A stretch of 64,000 nt of DNA from Morella rubra (taxonomy: Eukaryota > Streptophyta > Magnoliopsida > Fagales > Myricaceae), in assembly GCA_003952965.2 (NCBI GenBank), contig CM025853.1, positions 21,638,650 through 21,702,649 of the forward strand, in the 5' to 3' direction. Every line of letters begins with the position of its first letter. Position 1 is the stretch's first letter. The position numbers and the translations under genes were made by a program. Positions 13,354-24,252 of this stretch are shown here, piece after piece. The notes beneath the pieces are model-generated. The model made no database searches and was not told the origin of the DNA. It was given only the letters and a program-made list of their open reading frames with translations.

Positions 13354-16300
13354 TGAAGGATCAAATACTATCATTGAGCCAAAAGCTTACGCTGTTTGCC
13401 ATGGTGCAACCTTATTTTCTTATAGTAGGTAGTGCAGAGCCTTGTACTTAGTGACAGGTGAACATGAGAGGTTGCACCATGTGTGTGCCAACAGGTTGGA
13501 CAATCAAGTACCTTAACGAGTCAAAGGATTATTACTGGCTCCCATAAAGCCAACAATCCCTCAGCAACAACCTTGAGACTGAACCTGCGGCCTCGCTCTG
13601 ATACCAATTGAAGGATCAAGCGCTACCATTGAGCTAAAAGCTTAAGCTGTTAGCAATGACACAACCTTATTTCTTTATAGTAGGTAGCACAGAGCCCTCA
13701 CTAAGTGACAGATGGGCATGAGGGGCTGCACCACGTAGGTGCCAATAGATTGGGCAGTCAAGCACCTTAATGAGTCAAAGGGTTATTACTGGTCCCAATA
13801 AAGCCAACAATCCCCCCAGCAATGTAACGCCCCTCTCTTTTTCACCTGTTTGATATCTCTTATCGATTATATAGCCATGAGATGCTATGTTTAACATATT
13901 TCTTTCTTGAGCTTAGTTTTCATATACTTGCTTTGCACATTTTAAGAAAAGTTTGTTTTTATATTTTTTGTATTCATTTATTGAGCTTATGGAGCTTGAT
14001 AGTTGTGCATATTTTGTCACGGGTTGTAGTTGATGTTTATGGAGTTGGCATGGATAAAGAGTCTTTACGTGTGCTGTTAGAAGAAAAGTGGCCTTTCATT
14101 AATAGTTATGGATCTATACGTACGAGATAGCTAGAGCTTTTGACTTTATGGTTTTGCATGTACACAGTTAAGTGTTTAGAGACTTATACAGCACATTCTT
14201 GAATCCATTGAGAGATGATGATGCAAAAGAGGATCTAAGATAGAAGGAGGTCATGGTCAGGGACTTAGGGAGCTTAAATGAATGTAGGAAAGCCACGGAT
14301 TGGCTAAGGAGAAAAGCAGAAAGACATGCATGAAATTCTTTTGATATTTTTGTGAAAATGTAACATTTTGAATGTTGAATCATGGAATTTATTCTGTTAA
14401 CAATCTGATATGCATCACTATAATTTAGTAAGGTCTGAGACCACAATGACTTGGAGATCACCATTAGGTGCGGTAAAGGAGAAAGAGCCAAAAAAAAAAA
14501 AAAAAAAGGCATACATGCACTTTTTCATGTTTCTTCTGGTACCCTGTTATAAAATGCACTATAGCATGTGTAACTTTATATTATTTGAGCAGGAAAATTT
14601 TTGAGTATGTTGCTGAGTGATGTCTGAATAGACCTGAAAATTTTCAAAAGAAAAGGACGAAGGAAGATAGAGAAAAAGACCCAGAGCAGTTGGGCGTAAA
14701 TTCTGTAATAAGAGAAAAAAAATTAAGAGCTTAGAGGTCCAATCTTGAAATCTAGGCCATGAAAACACTACTCATAATTTGGGTAATCTATGATGAAAAG
14801 TGGAGTTCAAAACCGGCTCAAATAGGGGCCCAAAATCAAAGGATCATTAAGGTTCTATTCGGGCTTATTAGTCAAAAAGCTCTAAATAGAGTCTTTGTCG
14901 AAAACAGAAAATTTTAGGGCCATAGAATCTTTAGAATTGGGAACAAAATAGAAAGAATTTCCTCATTACTCCATGGAAAAATTTAGTATTAATAAAAAAA
15001 AAAAACTGTATAGTGTCATTCTCAGGTCCATTCGTGTTTAACAAGTGCTTATATCTAGTATAATAATTAATGATATAACAGTAGAAAATTAGTAATAGTA
15101 ACTTTTAAAAAGGAGCCTAAGGTAGAACAACAAAATGCAAGCATATGTTTTTAGGCCAATAAAATTAGAATAAGAATAGTCCGTAGAACAAACTCATATA
15201 TATATATTTTTTTAATATCATCAAATGAAGGTCAAATGCATCCCATTTTGCATATGTGCATTTATTTACTCGACTTTCTTTGAATCTGTTAATATGCCAT
15301 CCTGCATAATCATCTCATGGGTATGAGAAACACTATCTTGACCAAGAAAAAATTTATGCCTAAAGGTGGTCCTAAGATCGGGTGACGGTGCCGCTCACAT
15401 TGGGATAGTGCAAGCCACCACTGAGAGGATAGTGGTTGGTATCCCTAGGCAATGGAACAATATGCCTAACCGGGTCCTAGTGTCAGGGCACGGGACAGTC
15501 CCAGAGGAGAGGAGGGACGCACAACCCGGACTCTGGGGTTAAACAGAGCGAAGAAAGGACACCGCTACCAAACTGGAAAAGAAAAAAAATGAAATGATCG
15601 GGAAACAAATGCATTCATTCTGCATTGCATCGCTCATATCAATTTTGTTACGAATATTGCTTGAAGGTTAATTCTTCACTATGTCTGTTATTTCGGTTTT
15701 ATATCATTGTATGTCATGTTCCCCTATTCCCCCTTACTGAATCAGTAAGACTCACCCATTTTATTTGTTTAATATTTTGTATGTATTGTTGTGGACATCG
15801 GACCTGGCAGATGATGACGTTTATGAGCGAGCAGATTTTGGATGTTGATCTATACATCTTAGTTGTTAAGATATAGACTTACGTCACGGATACATTCGAG
15901 GTATACGTGGGATACGAGCCTCAATGGTACCTTAAAGATCCACCTATATTCCTACTTCCCTATGTAAAGGACTTTGGGTTGGTTGATGTTGGCCCGGCCC
16001 TCCTACACATAGTCCCTCCTCCACCGGCAGTGGGCACTGAGGAAAACGAGATTGTTGACCTAACCTCCGATACTGAGTCGAAGGTTGAGTAGACTTCAGC
16101 GGTAGTCACCCTTTTGTTTTTCATTAGTCTAGGTAACTGTTTCAATTAGCCATTTTACGGATGTTGTATTACGGAAAGCTTTAGACAACTTCCGTTTTTG
16201 TACTTCTTTTCTCTTACTTTTGTATTCCTCATGAAGGATATTTTGTAAAAGAGAAAATCCGTGATCATAGTGGAACTGTTTATATTTTTTTCATAATTTC

Positions 16301-16851
16301 TCTTATTCCATTTTTTTTTTGTCTTAAATTTTCATCATTTTCCTAGGTATTTTCTAAGACCAATTCCTTAATTATCTCATTTTGTTTTCGTTATTCAAGT
16401 CAAAAGTTCTAACTTCTAGAATTATTTGCGGTGTCGTATTTCTTATTGAAAAAATAAATTTTTAAGGAAACAGTTTCCGCTAAGCTTTTTTAAGCCAAGC
16501 ATCAAGACTTTATAGGATCAATTCGTGCCGTAATCCCCGTTTGTGTGCATACCATCACATAGGTGAGCCTAGGGGGTAAGTACTAGCACGGGGCGTGACA
16601 AGCAACTACCATAGGATTCAAACCTGCAACCTCACTCTGAGATCAATTGAAGGATCAAGCTTTACCAGTGAGCCAAAAAATTAAGCTTTTAGCCAAAAAG
16701 TAATCTTATTTCCTTATAGGAGGTAGCATATAGCCTCGTACAAGTGACATGTAGGCATGAAGGGCTACACCACATGAGTGCTAACAGGTTAGACAGTCAA
16801 GTAACTTAACGAGTCAAAGGGTTATTGGTGGCCCCCCCCATAAAGCCAACA
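13354..16851 (-). mobile_element. TRIM-like array 1: three short LTRs and two tiny internal segments
   Basis: Three copies of a roughly 200-bp unit (13354-13555, 13609-13809, 16648-16851) read on the minus strand as TGTTGGCTT...GATCCTTCA, a TG...CA terminal repeat. They are separated by internal segments of only about 50 bp (13556-13608; 13810-13822 continued at 16601-16647). Next to the repeat end each segment has a primer-binding site for initiator-Met tRNA (TGGTATCAGAGC, perfect at 13595-13606), and before the next repeat a purine tract ending GGGGGGAT. This is the layout of a terminal-repeat retrotransposon in miniature. No 5-bp target-site duplication is visible at the outer ends. The solo LTR at 13823-16600 lies inside the second internal segment. 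Confidence 0.75.
13823..16600 (+). mobile_element. Solo LTR 1 (2.8 kb, probably Gypsy-type)
   Basis: Starts TGTAACGCCCC and ends GGGGCGTGACA, which are inverted-repeat LTR ends. It is flanked by the 5-bp duplication AGCAA (13818-13822 and 16601-16605). No gag or pol is found inside, so it is best read as a solo LTR left by recombination. Length and end sequence fit the long LTRs of Gypsy elements, possibly the Tekay/Del group; that assignment is from memory only. Confidence 0.75.
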
Positions 16852-17494
16852 GGTTTGATAGGAAGAAAAGTTTGGTCCTGACTTGTAGAGCTTGAGAAGT
16901 TAGTTTTCAGAGTAGGACTTTAAGTCGTGCTTGGATTTTGAGAGATCATAGTTTCTTCCTGTTGAAAGGGATAGCCAAGTTCGAGGCAGAAAGTTGAAAT
17001 CGGTCTTATGGGTCAATCAGGTAAGCAAACTTCATAGAGAAGAGGTAGGAAGAGACAGAATATGGTCAACACAAGACAGAAAAAATAGAGCTTCCAAATG
17101 GTTACGATGCCATTGATGGAAGACAGGGTCCACTAGGTCAATCACTTTGCTGTATACAGATAGGTCTTGATTTGGATGGTTAAGGATAGCAAGAAAAGAG
17201 GGAAGCCTCGGTATCTAGTGAGACTTCACAATGCTTGCCATAACCAAGCTATCAGATGACCTAGATCCTTGGAGAAGGTTGAAGTTTTTCAAATACTTGG
17301 CAGATAAAGCTTGGACTCGAAGTGCATCTGGCCTTAAAAATATCATCCAGCCAAGTTTCGATATAAAGACTTTGTTGAGATCATACAATCTGCGAACACC
17401 CAACCCAACCCAACCCCTTAGGTTTGCAGATAGTAGACCAAGTAAGGGAATCAAGCTTGTGATTCTGATTACTAAACCCTTAGAAGAAATATGG

Positions 17495-17773
17495 GAAATT
17501 TGATTTTTAGTCACTAGGTTTTACACCCTTTTCTTTTTTTGTCCTGAACTTTAATGAGTTAAAATTTTAATCCATGATCTTTCATCCTCGGAAAATATAG
17601 TCCTTCTGTTACCTTGCCATAAGTCCCACTAACAGAATGATCTTACACGTCAACAAGACCTTATATGTCAATCAACGTGCCTTACCTTAGCCTCTTGGAA
17701 TTTATCGTTCTCCCCTAAACGACACCTAATTTCCACCCTAAATGAAATAGTGTGTTCCGTTCGGCGGCCTCAC
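17495..17773. other. Repeat fragment between LINE copy 1 and solo LTR 2
   Basis: Starts with AAATTTGATTTTTAGTCACT-like sequence and continues with phrases (loss of reading, 'cctgaacttt', 'tccgttc') typical of decayed inverted-repeat elements. There is no matching second end and no coding region. Confidence 0.3.
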
Positions 17774-20700
17774 TTTAATACCCCGACCCTATAAGTATCA
17801 TTACTTACCCTAATTTTATTAATTAATTATAATAAATAATATTTATCTTAGTATTTTATGATTAAATTATTTTATTAATTTAAAAATAGGAAAAAATCCC
17901 TAAAAATAGTTTTACATAGCCAAAAATTATGAGAAAAATATCTGTTTTCTTATATTTTTGAGCTCTTTAATTTAATTACATATTTTACTCATTTCTTGAA
18001 ATTTTTTAAATATTACTTTTTATTGCTAGAAAATACTAAAATACCCCTATTACATGTTTTTAGCCCTAATTTCTTATAAAACATTATTTTTTCTTCAAAA
18101 TTTTTGCTTGCTTTGCATAGCTCCCTTAATTTCTAAGTCAATAGCACCTAATCTTGGATTGTCGTGCACCCTATTGATTATTTTCAAGAATTTTTGCAAG
18201 AAATAGGGTTTTTGGGCTTAGAAAATAGGATTCCATGACTTTGGGCTTGGAAATCAATTGGAATTGGGCCTCCAATCACACTATTCGGCCCAGCCCATCT
18301 CCATAGCCCATGGCAACCCTCCTTTGACTCACCAAACTGGTCAAAGCCCGTAGATTTGCATGTAATGATTGACAATAATTAAAAACATGCAAAATCATCC
18401 TCCATTTGTCAAATTTTGAGTTGTTGCCACCCCTTCACCAATTTAGCTCAGAGCATTGCTTAGACTCCCTAACCTAGTAGTAGACATGATCTTATGGTCT
18501 ATTTAACCCATAGCATAGTTAAACTAACCCTAGAGACAAATCATCGTCAAGGAGTAGTATAAATATGAGGCTTTGTGGAGAGATTTCTTCACACAGCACA
18601 TCCGACCATCTTTAGAGAGAGGGAGAGTGAGAGGGAGCTGGAGAAAGAAGAAGGAGGAGGAGAGTAGCTGAATTGCCTAGGAGAAAGAAAAAAGAGGAAA
18701 TTTTGGAAGAAAATTGGTAAAGATTGAGGTTCTTTTGAGCTTTGCTATCCTTGAAGTTAAGTTTAGGTCATATAGACCATTTGACAAATTTTGAGGTGAA
18801 TTTTGTGCAATTACCTTGCATAACATGATTTTTGGATGATTAAGAAGTATTATAAACATATAGGAGATGTTTCATGCAAATATTTACGTGGAAAAAGAAA
18901 GATTTGGATAATTAGGTTAAACCTAGTCTAGGTTTGCTTAGTTAGTGATAACAGTGCACCTAGTGAATTATCTTACATAGTAAATGACCACGGATTGATC
19001 TCAAATTTGTAGATTTGACTAGACATCATTAGGAACCTTCAGTTAAAATTTCGAGTCATTTGGAGTTAGGATGAATAAATTAAAAATATTTGAAGTTATT
19101 GTCAAAAACTAGGTTTTTGCACTAAAATGGGTCTTTTCTATAGCTACACGAATTAGATTTTATTTTATATCACTTGGACTGTTTAAATGGGCTGAAATAC
19201 TTATAATTTTGCTAGGCTATGGACTTTGTAAGTGGAGCCCAATGATAGGTCCCTATTAGACTCAAAAAGCCTAACTTAAGTGGCCATATGTATTGGGCCT
19301 CTTTTCCCTTATTTTGGGCTGACCCAAGTAGCTTTCCATAGCTACTGATCTTGTCAAGAATTGGGCTTGTCAGCAAGCCCTAGTTTAAGTCCTTATTGGA
19401 CTTGAAGTATTGAACTTGGATATTTGGCTTGTATTTGAATAATGAAAGTTTTAGTTAAGTCTCTAATTGCTTGCTAATTTGATTAAGGATTTTAGTTTGG
19501 CTAAATATAAGTTTAATGGTATTTATTTTGGAAATAAATACAACATATGGATGTGATAAGAGTATTAAGTTTCTTGGAAAATCATGGATGTAATAAGTCT
19601 TTTACATGATTTGTTATGAAAATGAAATTATCATGTGGCATGTTTACATGTGATGTTTTAAGCGAGATTAAGGAAGTTCGTTGTACATGATTAAAAGTAA
19701 AGGCATATTTTTATGAAAAATATGCATTAGTATCAATGTTATGGTTATGACATTTACATAGCATTTGCATCAATGATGTAAAGGATATGACATTTACATG
19801 GCAATTGCACTAATGAAAGAGTTTTTACAGCTTACTAGGTAACAGTACCAATCACTGTGGTGTGCAACCCTTATTACCGGGTAGTGGATGGCCACGGGGT
19901 AGAAGGCACATGAGCCTTTACCCATGGTCCTAGCAACGGAATGCCTAGTACTGTCCTAAAGTGTAAGGGAGATTGGATGCACAACCTTGCATCTGGGGAT
20001 GAAATAGTTGAAATGAAAAGGAATTTTACGGACATGAGCATGTCATGCACACTACATATAATTGCACTGGTATAATATTTGAATTATGAACTATTTATCG
20101 AGTATGTAGGTACTATTTATTATTTATATGTTTGTCACCACGTGCGCCCATCCCTCTTTATTGAGTCCTTAAGACTCACTCTATTTCCTTGTCCACATTT
20201 ATTTCACTAAGACAGATTTTGATGGTGTTTGACTCCTTCATTACGCACAAGCTTTCCACCCATGTATTGGTCATTCATGTTCATGTATTAGTATTTGACA
20301 GCCTAAAAGTATTCGTGGACTCCCAGCCCTACCTTATCCCCAAGGATCTACCACCAAAGTTTCCACGTGAGAACGGTCCCGTGGGAGTGAACCACACTGG
20401 CAATTACTGGATAGACTCCACCGTATCATCTGATGAAGACTCTTTTTGAGAATGCTATTGTTTTATGTTTTCTCTTACTTTGTGTGGCAAGTTTGTAATT
20501 AAGCTTGAACAATAAGGTTAAAGATTCTAATATAGGCTTACCTGTACTAGCCTATGTTTTGTAGGACCTAGAGTCCTCCTCTAATCCTTAACCCCTATCG
20601 GATTGTTTTTTTTCTTTTCTTTTGTTTTTCTAGAGTTCTACTTTCCTATCTATATCACGGCTTTGCTTGCTTTTTCGTTATATTGGTCTTTTAATTCTAT

Positions 20701-20902
20701 TTTGACTTCCATTTTCTCTAATATATCTCATTTCTTATAAATTTTTTCGCTGAATTTTATAAGTAGTAATCTTTATACACCTCGAGGACATTACCACAGT
20801 CTTAAGACCCATAGGATAAAGACGTGTTGTAATCTCGTCATATATGTATCTTTGTTATTATAAGAGAGCTTAGAGACTAATACGAGAATAAAGGACGTGA
20901 CA
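17774..20902 (+). mobile_element. Solo LTR 2 (3.1 kb, same general type as solo LTR 1)
   Basis: Left end TTTAATACCCCGACC and right end GGACGTGACA. The 5-bp duplication CTCAC is at 17769-17773 and 20903-20907. A TATA-like TATAAATA at 18558-18565, followed by a GA-rich stretch (18605-18665), marks a plausible old promoter inside the LTR. It shares with solo LTR 1 a 'taagactcac' block and the layout of the last kilobase, but is not a close copy. No internal coding domains are present. Confidence 0.7.
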
Positions 20903-20919
20903 CTCACCTTAGTGCCTTT

Positions 20920-22777
20920 AGTCTATGAGACACCCATTGTATCCTCCATCCATTGTGTTGTTGAATCAAGTCCTTGATCTTCAAGTAAAGGTATTTCATA
21001 GGGCCTCAGTGAAAAATTTTGGTTTAGTTATCACTCAAAAGGTAAGCTGAGAGTCTCCTTTGAAAATGACCTGCTTAAGCTAAATATCATGGATAGATTG
21101 GCAAGTCAACAAGATGTCCGAGTTTTAGCTATAAGAGGATTGTCAGTGATAGCAAAATCCTCCCAGGCACAATGAATAGATCCATCTGAGTTGCTGAAAG
21201 CCTTAAAAGTTAAGCTTCACATCATAAGATATAGGCGAAGCAATACCTAAGGAATAAGTGCTCCTTGGATTCGAGTTCTTGGTTGCACAGAGGGGAGAGA
21301 CAAAAGCCTTCATTCACATTATCTTAAAGGATCAAGCGCTACCATTAAGCCAAAAGCTTAAGCTGTTAGCAAGGACATAACCTTATTTCCTTATAGTAAG
21401 TAGTGCAGACCCCTACTATGTGACAGATGGGCATGAGGGGCTGCACCGCGTAGATGCTAACAGCTGGGGCAGTTAAGCACCTTAATGAGTCAAAGGGTTA
21501 TTGCTGGCCACCATAAAGCCAACAATCCCCCAACAACTACCCTAGAATTCGAACATGCGACCTTGCTCTGAGACCAATTGAAGGATCCAGTACTACCATT
21601 GAGCCAAAAAAATTAAGCTGTTAGTCAAGGCGCAACCTTATTTCCTTATAGTAGAGAGTGTAGAGCCCCGTACTAAGTGACAAGTGGGCATGAGGGGTTG
21701 CACCACTTGTGTGGTAACAAGTTGGGCAGTCAAGTACCTTACAAGTCAAAGGGTTATTGCTGGGCCCTATAAGCCAACAGGTTTGATAGGAAGAAAAGTT
21801 CGCTCCTGACTTGTAGAGCTTGAGAAGCTAGTTTCTAGAGTAGGAGTTTAAGTCGTGCTTGGATTTTAAGAGAGCATAATTTCTTCGAGTTAAAAGGACT
21901 AGCCAAGTCAGAGGCAAAAAGTTGAAATCGGTTCCTACTGGTTAATCAGGTAAGCAAACTTCATAGAGAAGAGGCAGGAAGAGTCAGAATACGGTCAACA
22001 CAAGACGGAAAAAATAGAGCTTCCATATGGGTGCGATGCCATTGATGGAAGATAGGGTCCACTAGGTCAATCACTTTGATGCATACAAATAGGTCTTGAT
22101 CCGAATGGTTGAGGATAGTAAGAAAAGAAGGAAGCCTCGGTATCCAGGGATTAGTCTAAGTGTTTGTATTTCTGCCACCTCAAACCATGCTAAGGCCTTT
22201 AGCAAGAAGAGAGTGAGACTTCATAATGCCTTGCCACAACCAGGCTATTAAATGACCTAGATCCTTGGAGAAGGTTGAAGTTTTTCAAATATTTGGCAGA
22301 TAAAGCTTGGACCTAAAATGCATTCGGCCTTAAAAACATCATCCAACCAAGTTTCACTATAAGGGCTTTGTTAAGATCAAACAATTTGCGAACACTCAAG
22401 CCACTTAGCTCCTTGGATTTGCAGATAGAAGACCAAACAAGGGAAACAAGCTTGCGAATCTGATTATTAAACCCCGAGAAAAAATATTTGAACTTACTAT
22501 CAAGCTCCTTGCACCAACCTTTGGGAAGAAGGAAGGTAGAAATTGAGTAAAAATGCATGGTTGTAGCTACAGATCGAATAAGGCTCAATCTTCTTGCTTG
22601 GGATAGGCATTTTGCCTTCCAACCCTCAATTTTATTCAGAAACTGCTCTTTGACATTTAGAAATGCCATCTTCTTAAAGTTAATGGAAGCCCTAGGTGTT
22701 TGCCTCCAGCAACATCTCTATAGAGTACCAACATTTGGCAAATGGCAGAGCTTCTAGACTGGTCAATGTTGGGAATG
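20920..22777 (-). mobile_element. LINE copy 2 with TRIM-like array 2
   Basis: Same orientation and order as LINE copy 1: a short RNase H part (20920-21170), then a TRIM array (21325-21779), then the sequence reading toward the reverse transcriptase. The part at 22200-22669 encodes IEGWKAKCLSQARRLSLIRS, FLLPKGWCKELDSKFKYFF and KLFDLNKALIVKLGWMMFL, all diagnostic of the C-terminal part of plant LINE reverse transcriptase. The sequence upstream (22670-22720) still reads HLGLPLTLRRW, the usual block before it. Copy 2 lacks about 330 bp that copy 1 has after 12890, and copy 1 lacks a short stretch present near 21126 in copy 2. Confidence 0.8.
21325..21779 (-). mobile_element. TRIM-like array 2: two short LTRs and one internal segment
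   Basis: Two roughly 200-bp terminal repeats (21325-21524, 21579-21779) flank a 54-bp internal segment. That segment has a slightly changed primer-binding site (TGGTCTCAGAGC on the minus strand) and a TTCGAATTCT box. It occupies the same place in LINE copy 2 as array 1 does in copy 1, but with one repeat unit fewer. Confidence 0.72.
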
Positions 22778-24107
22778 AAAAGGATACCAACAACAGCAAT
22801 AACCATAACAATAACAATAATAGAGTATCGCCTCAAGGTTTGAAAACAATATAATAATTTACAACATAATTTGGTAACAGAAACATAAATTTATATTCAG
22901 CAAAAAAATGTACCCTTGAGAAAAAAAAAATTAGAACAGTAAATCCATGAATTAAACAAACTTCCGTATGCCGTCAAAATTCCATCATTCATAAATTTTT
23001 CAAGGAAAAATGTATTGTTACTCTGCTTACATGACTTGCTTTGAAAATAAAATGTTCCACTACTTTCATAACCTAACAGTAATCGAAATATCAGTTAGCT
23101 AAGAATTCAACAATATTCAAAGTAAAACAAAACTTGAATTTCACGTTGAATAATTTGCTCAAATCTTTGAAACTAATTAAATATGTGATTGGAGAAGAGG
23201 GACAAAATAACATACCAACAATTCTATAAGAGGACCAAATAGCTCTAAAGATAATAACAGTGCAAGGAAGAGCAAGAAAGAGTTCAAAAATTGTTGAGAT
23301 GTGTGATTGACCTCTGAGCAAGCTTCCCCTTTTATAGGCGAGGGGGATTTGAATGTTTGGTGGAAAATTAGTGAATAACACCCCCAATCGACATACCACA
23401 CGATGCCTTTTCGAAAACCTCCATTAAATGCCATAAATCACATGATTCACTAAGAAACTTCGAGAAATACACGATGGAGTTGAAAATCCACGAAAATCAG
23501 ATGAAAAAAAGTTGTAACGAGTAAGAACATGAAGAGAGAGGGAGAGAGTTGGAGAGAGAGAGAAAAAAAAATTTGATGAGAGAGAACGGAAAGGTCAAAG
23601 AATAGCAACTGGAAGTAAAACTCGAAAGTTTTAGGGTTTGCAAAAGAAGTAAAACAAAACACGTCGTTTCACTTAATTTAAAATCAGAAGTATAATATAA
23701 TCCTATATACAGTAATCAAATGAGCACAATACTCCAGTGGTTTAGCTTGTGGAATACCCCTCATTGCCCTTTTTTTTTTTTTTTTATAACTCTAGAAATG
23801 CATGTAATATAAAATCACACTTCAAGTGTAAGAGTCGTGTGTAGTTTAGTGTTTTTCTCCTTGTTTACTATGAGATCTGGGATTCAAACTCCAGCCATGC
23901 AGTTTTGATTTTATTTTAAACATGTTATGACAAAAGGGGGTAATGAAGTGGGGGCAAAGCAGATAGAGAGTATTACAAGACTTGAGGTCAGAAAGAAATT
24001 TATGAGAACAAAGGTTAGGGGAAGGTAGAGATCAAAGAGTTTAGCGGGAGGAAGGGGCATAGGCAGCAACGTAGTGAAGTGGGCATAGGCAGTGGCATGG
24101 CTCTTAT
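22778..24107. other. AT-rich DNA, no gene recognised
   Basis: A (CAA/TAA)-rich stretch at 22785-22830 follows the LINE end. Two overlapping minus-strand open frames at 23091-23434 share no family that I recognise and are probably chance. A GA-rich stretch lies at 23530-23590 and a T-run at 23770-23786. Confidence 0.35.
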
Positions 24108-24252
24108 TCTTGAGATTTATTGACAAAGAACATTTCTTTGATATTATGCATGTTAAGGACACTTATGCCTTAACTCTTAAAAATGAAATTTATACCGTCC
24201 TTGCTCGACACAATCTCAACATCCAAAATATTCAAGGATAAGGGTATGATGG

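Larger units (their letters stand above)
12474..17494 (-). mobile_element. LINE copy 1 (RT/RNase H end), interrupted by a TRIM array and a solo LTR
   Basis: Minus-strand non-LTR retrotransposon remnant. Its 3' part (12513-12830) encodes an RNase H-like stretch with GDSQRT, HSGWRMQWVSRRQN and MMAHNLASWVTHS, as in plant L1-type LINEs. Its upstream part (17215-17494) encodes GLGVRRLYDLNKVFISKLGW and a following piece typical of the region after the reverse transcriptase core. The 3' end at 12474-12483 is an A-run on the minus strand. Between the two coding parts lie a TRIM-like array (13354-13822 and 16601-16851) and, inside that, a solo LTR (13823-16600). The copy is 5' truncated near 17494, where an unrelated repeat fragment begins. 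Confidence 0.8.

Noticed and set aside
13354-13822. Reading the 250-bp tandem unit as a tRNA gene
   Set aside because: A and B boxes are present, but the region between them cannot form a normal anticodon arm and the spacing is too long. It fits a TRIM primer-binding region or a SINE head better.
23091-23434. Two overlapping minus-strand open frames of about 100 codons
   Set aside because: Different frames, no recognisable domain, and flanked by LINE and hAT debris.
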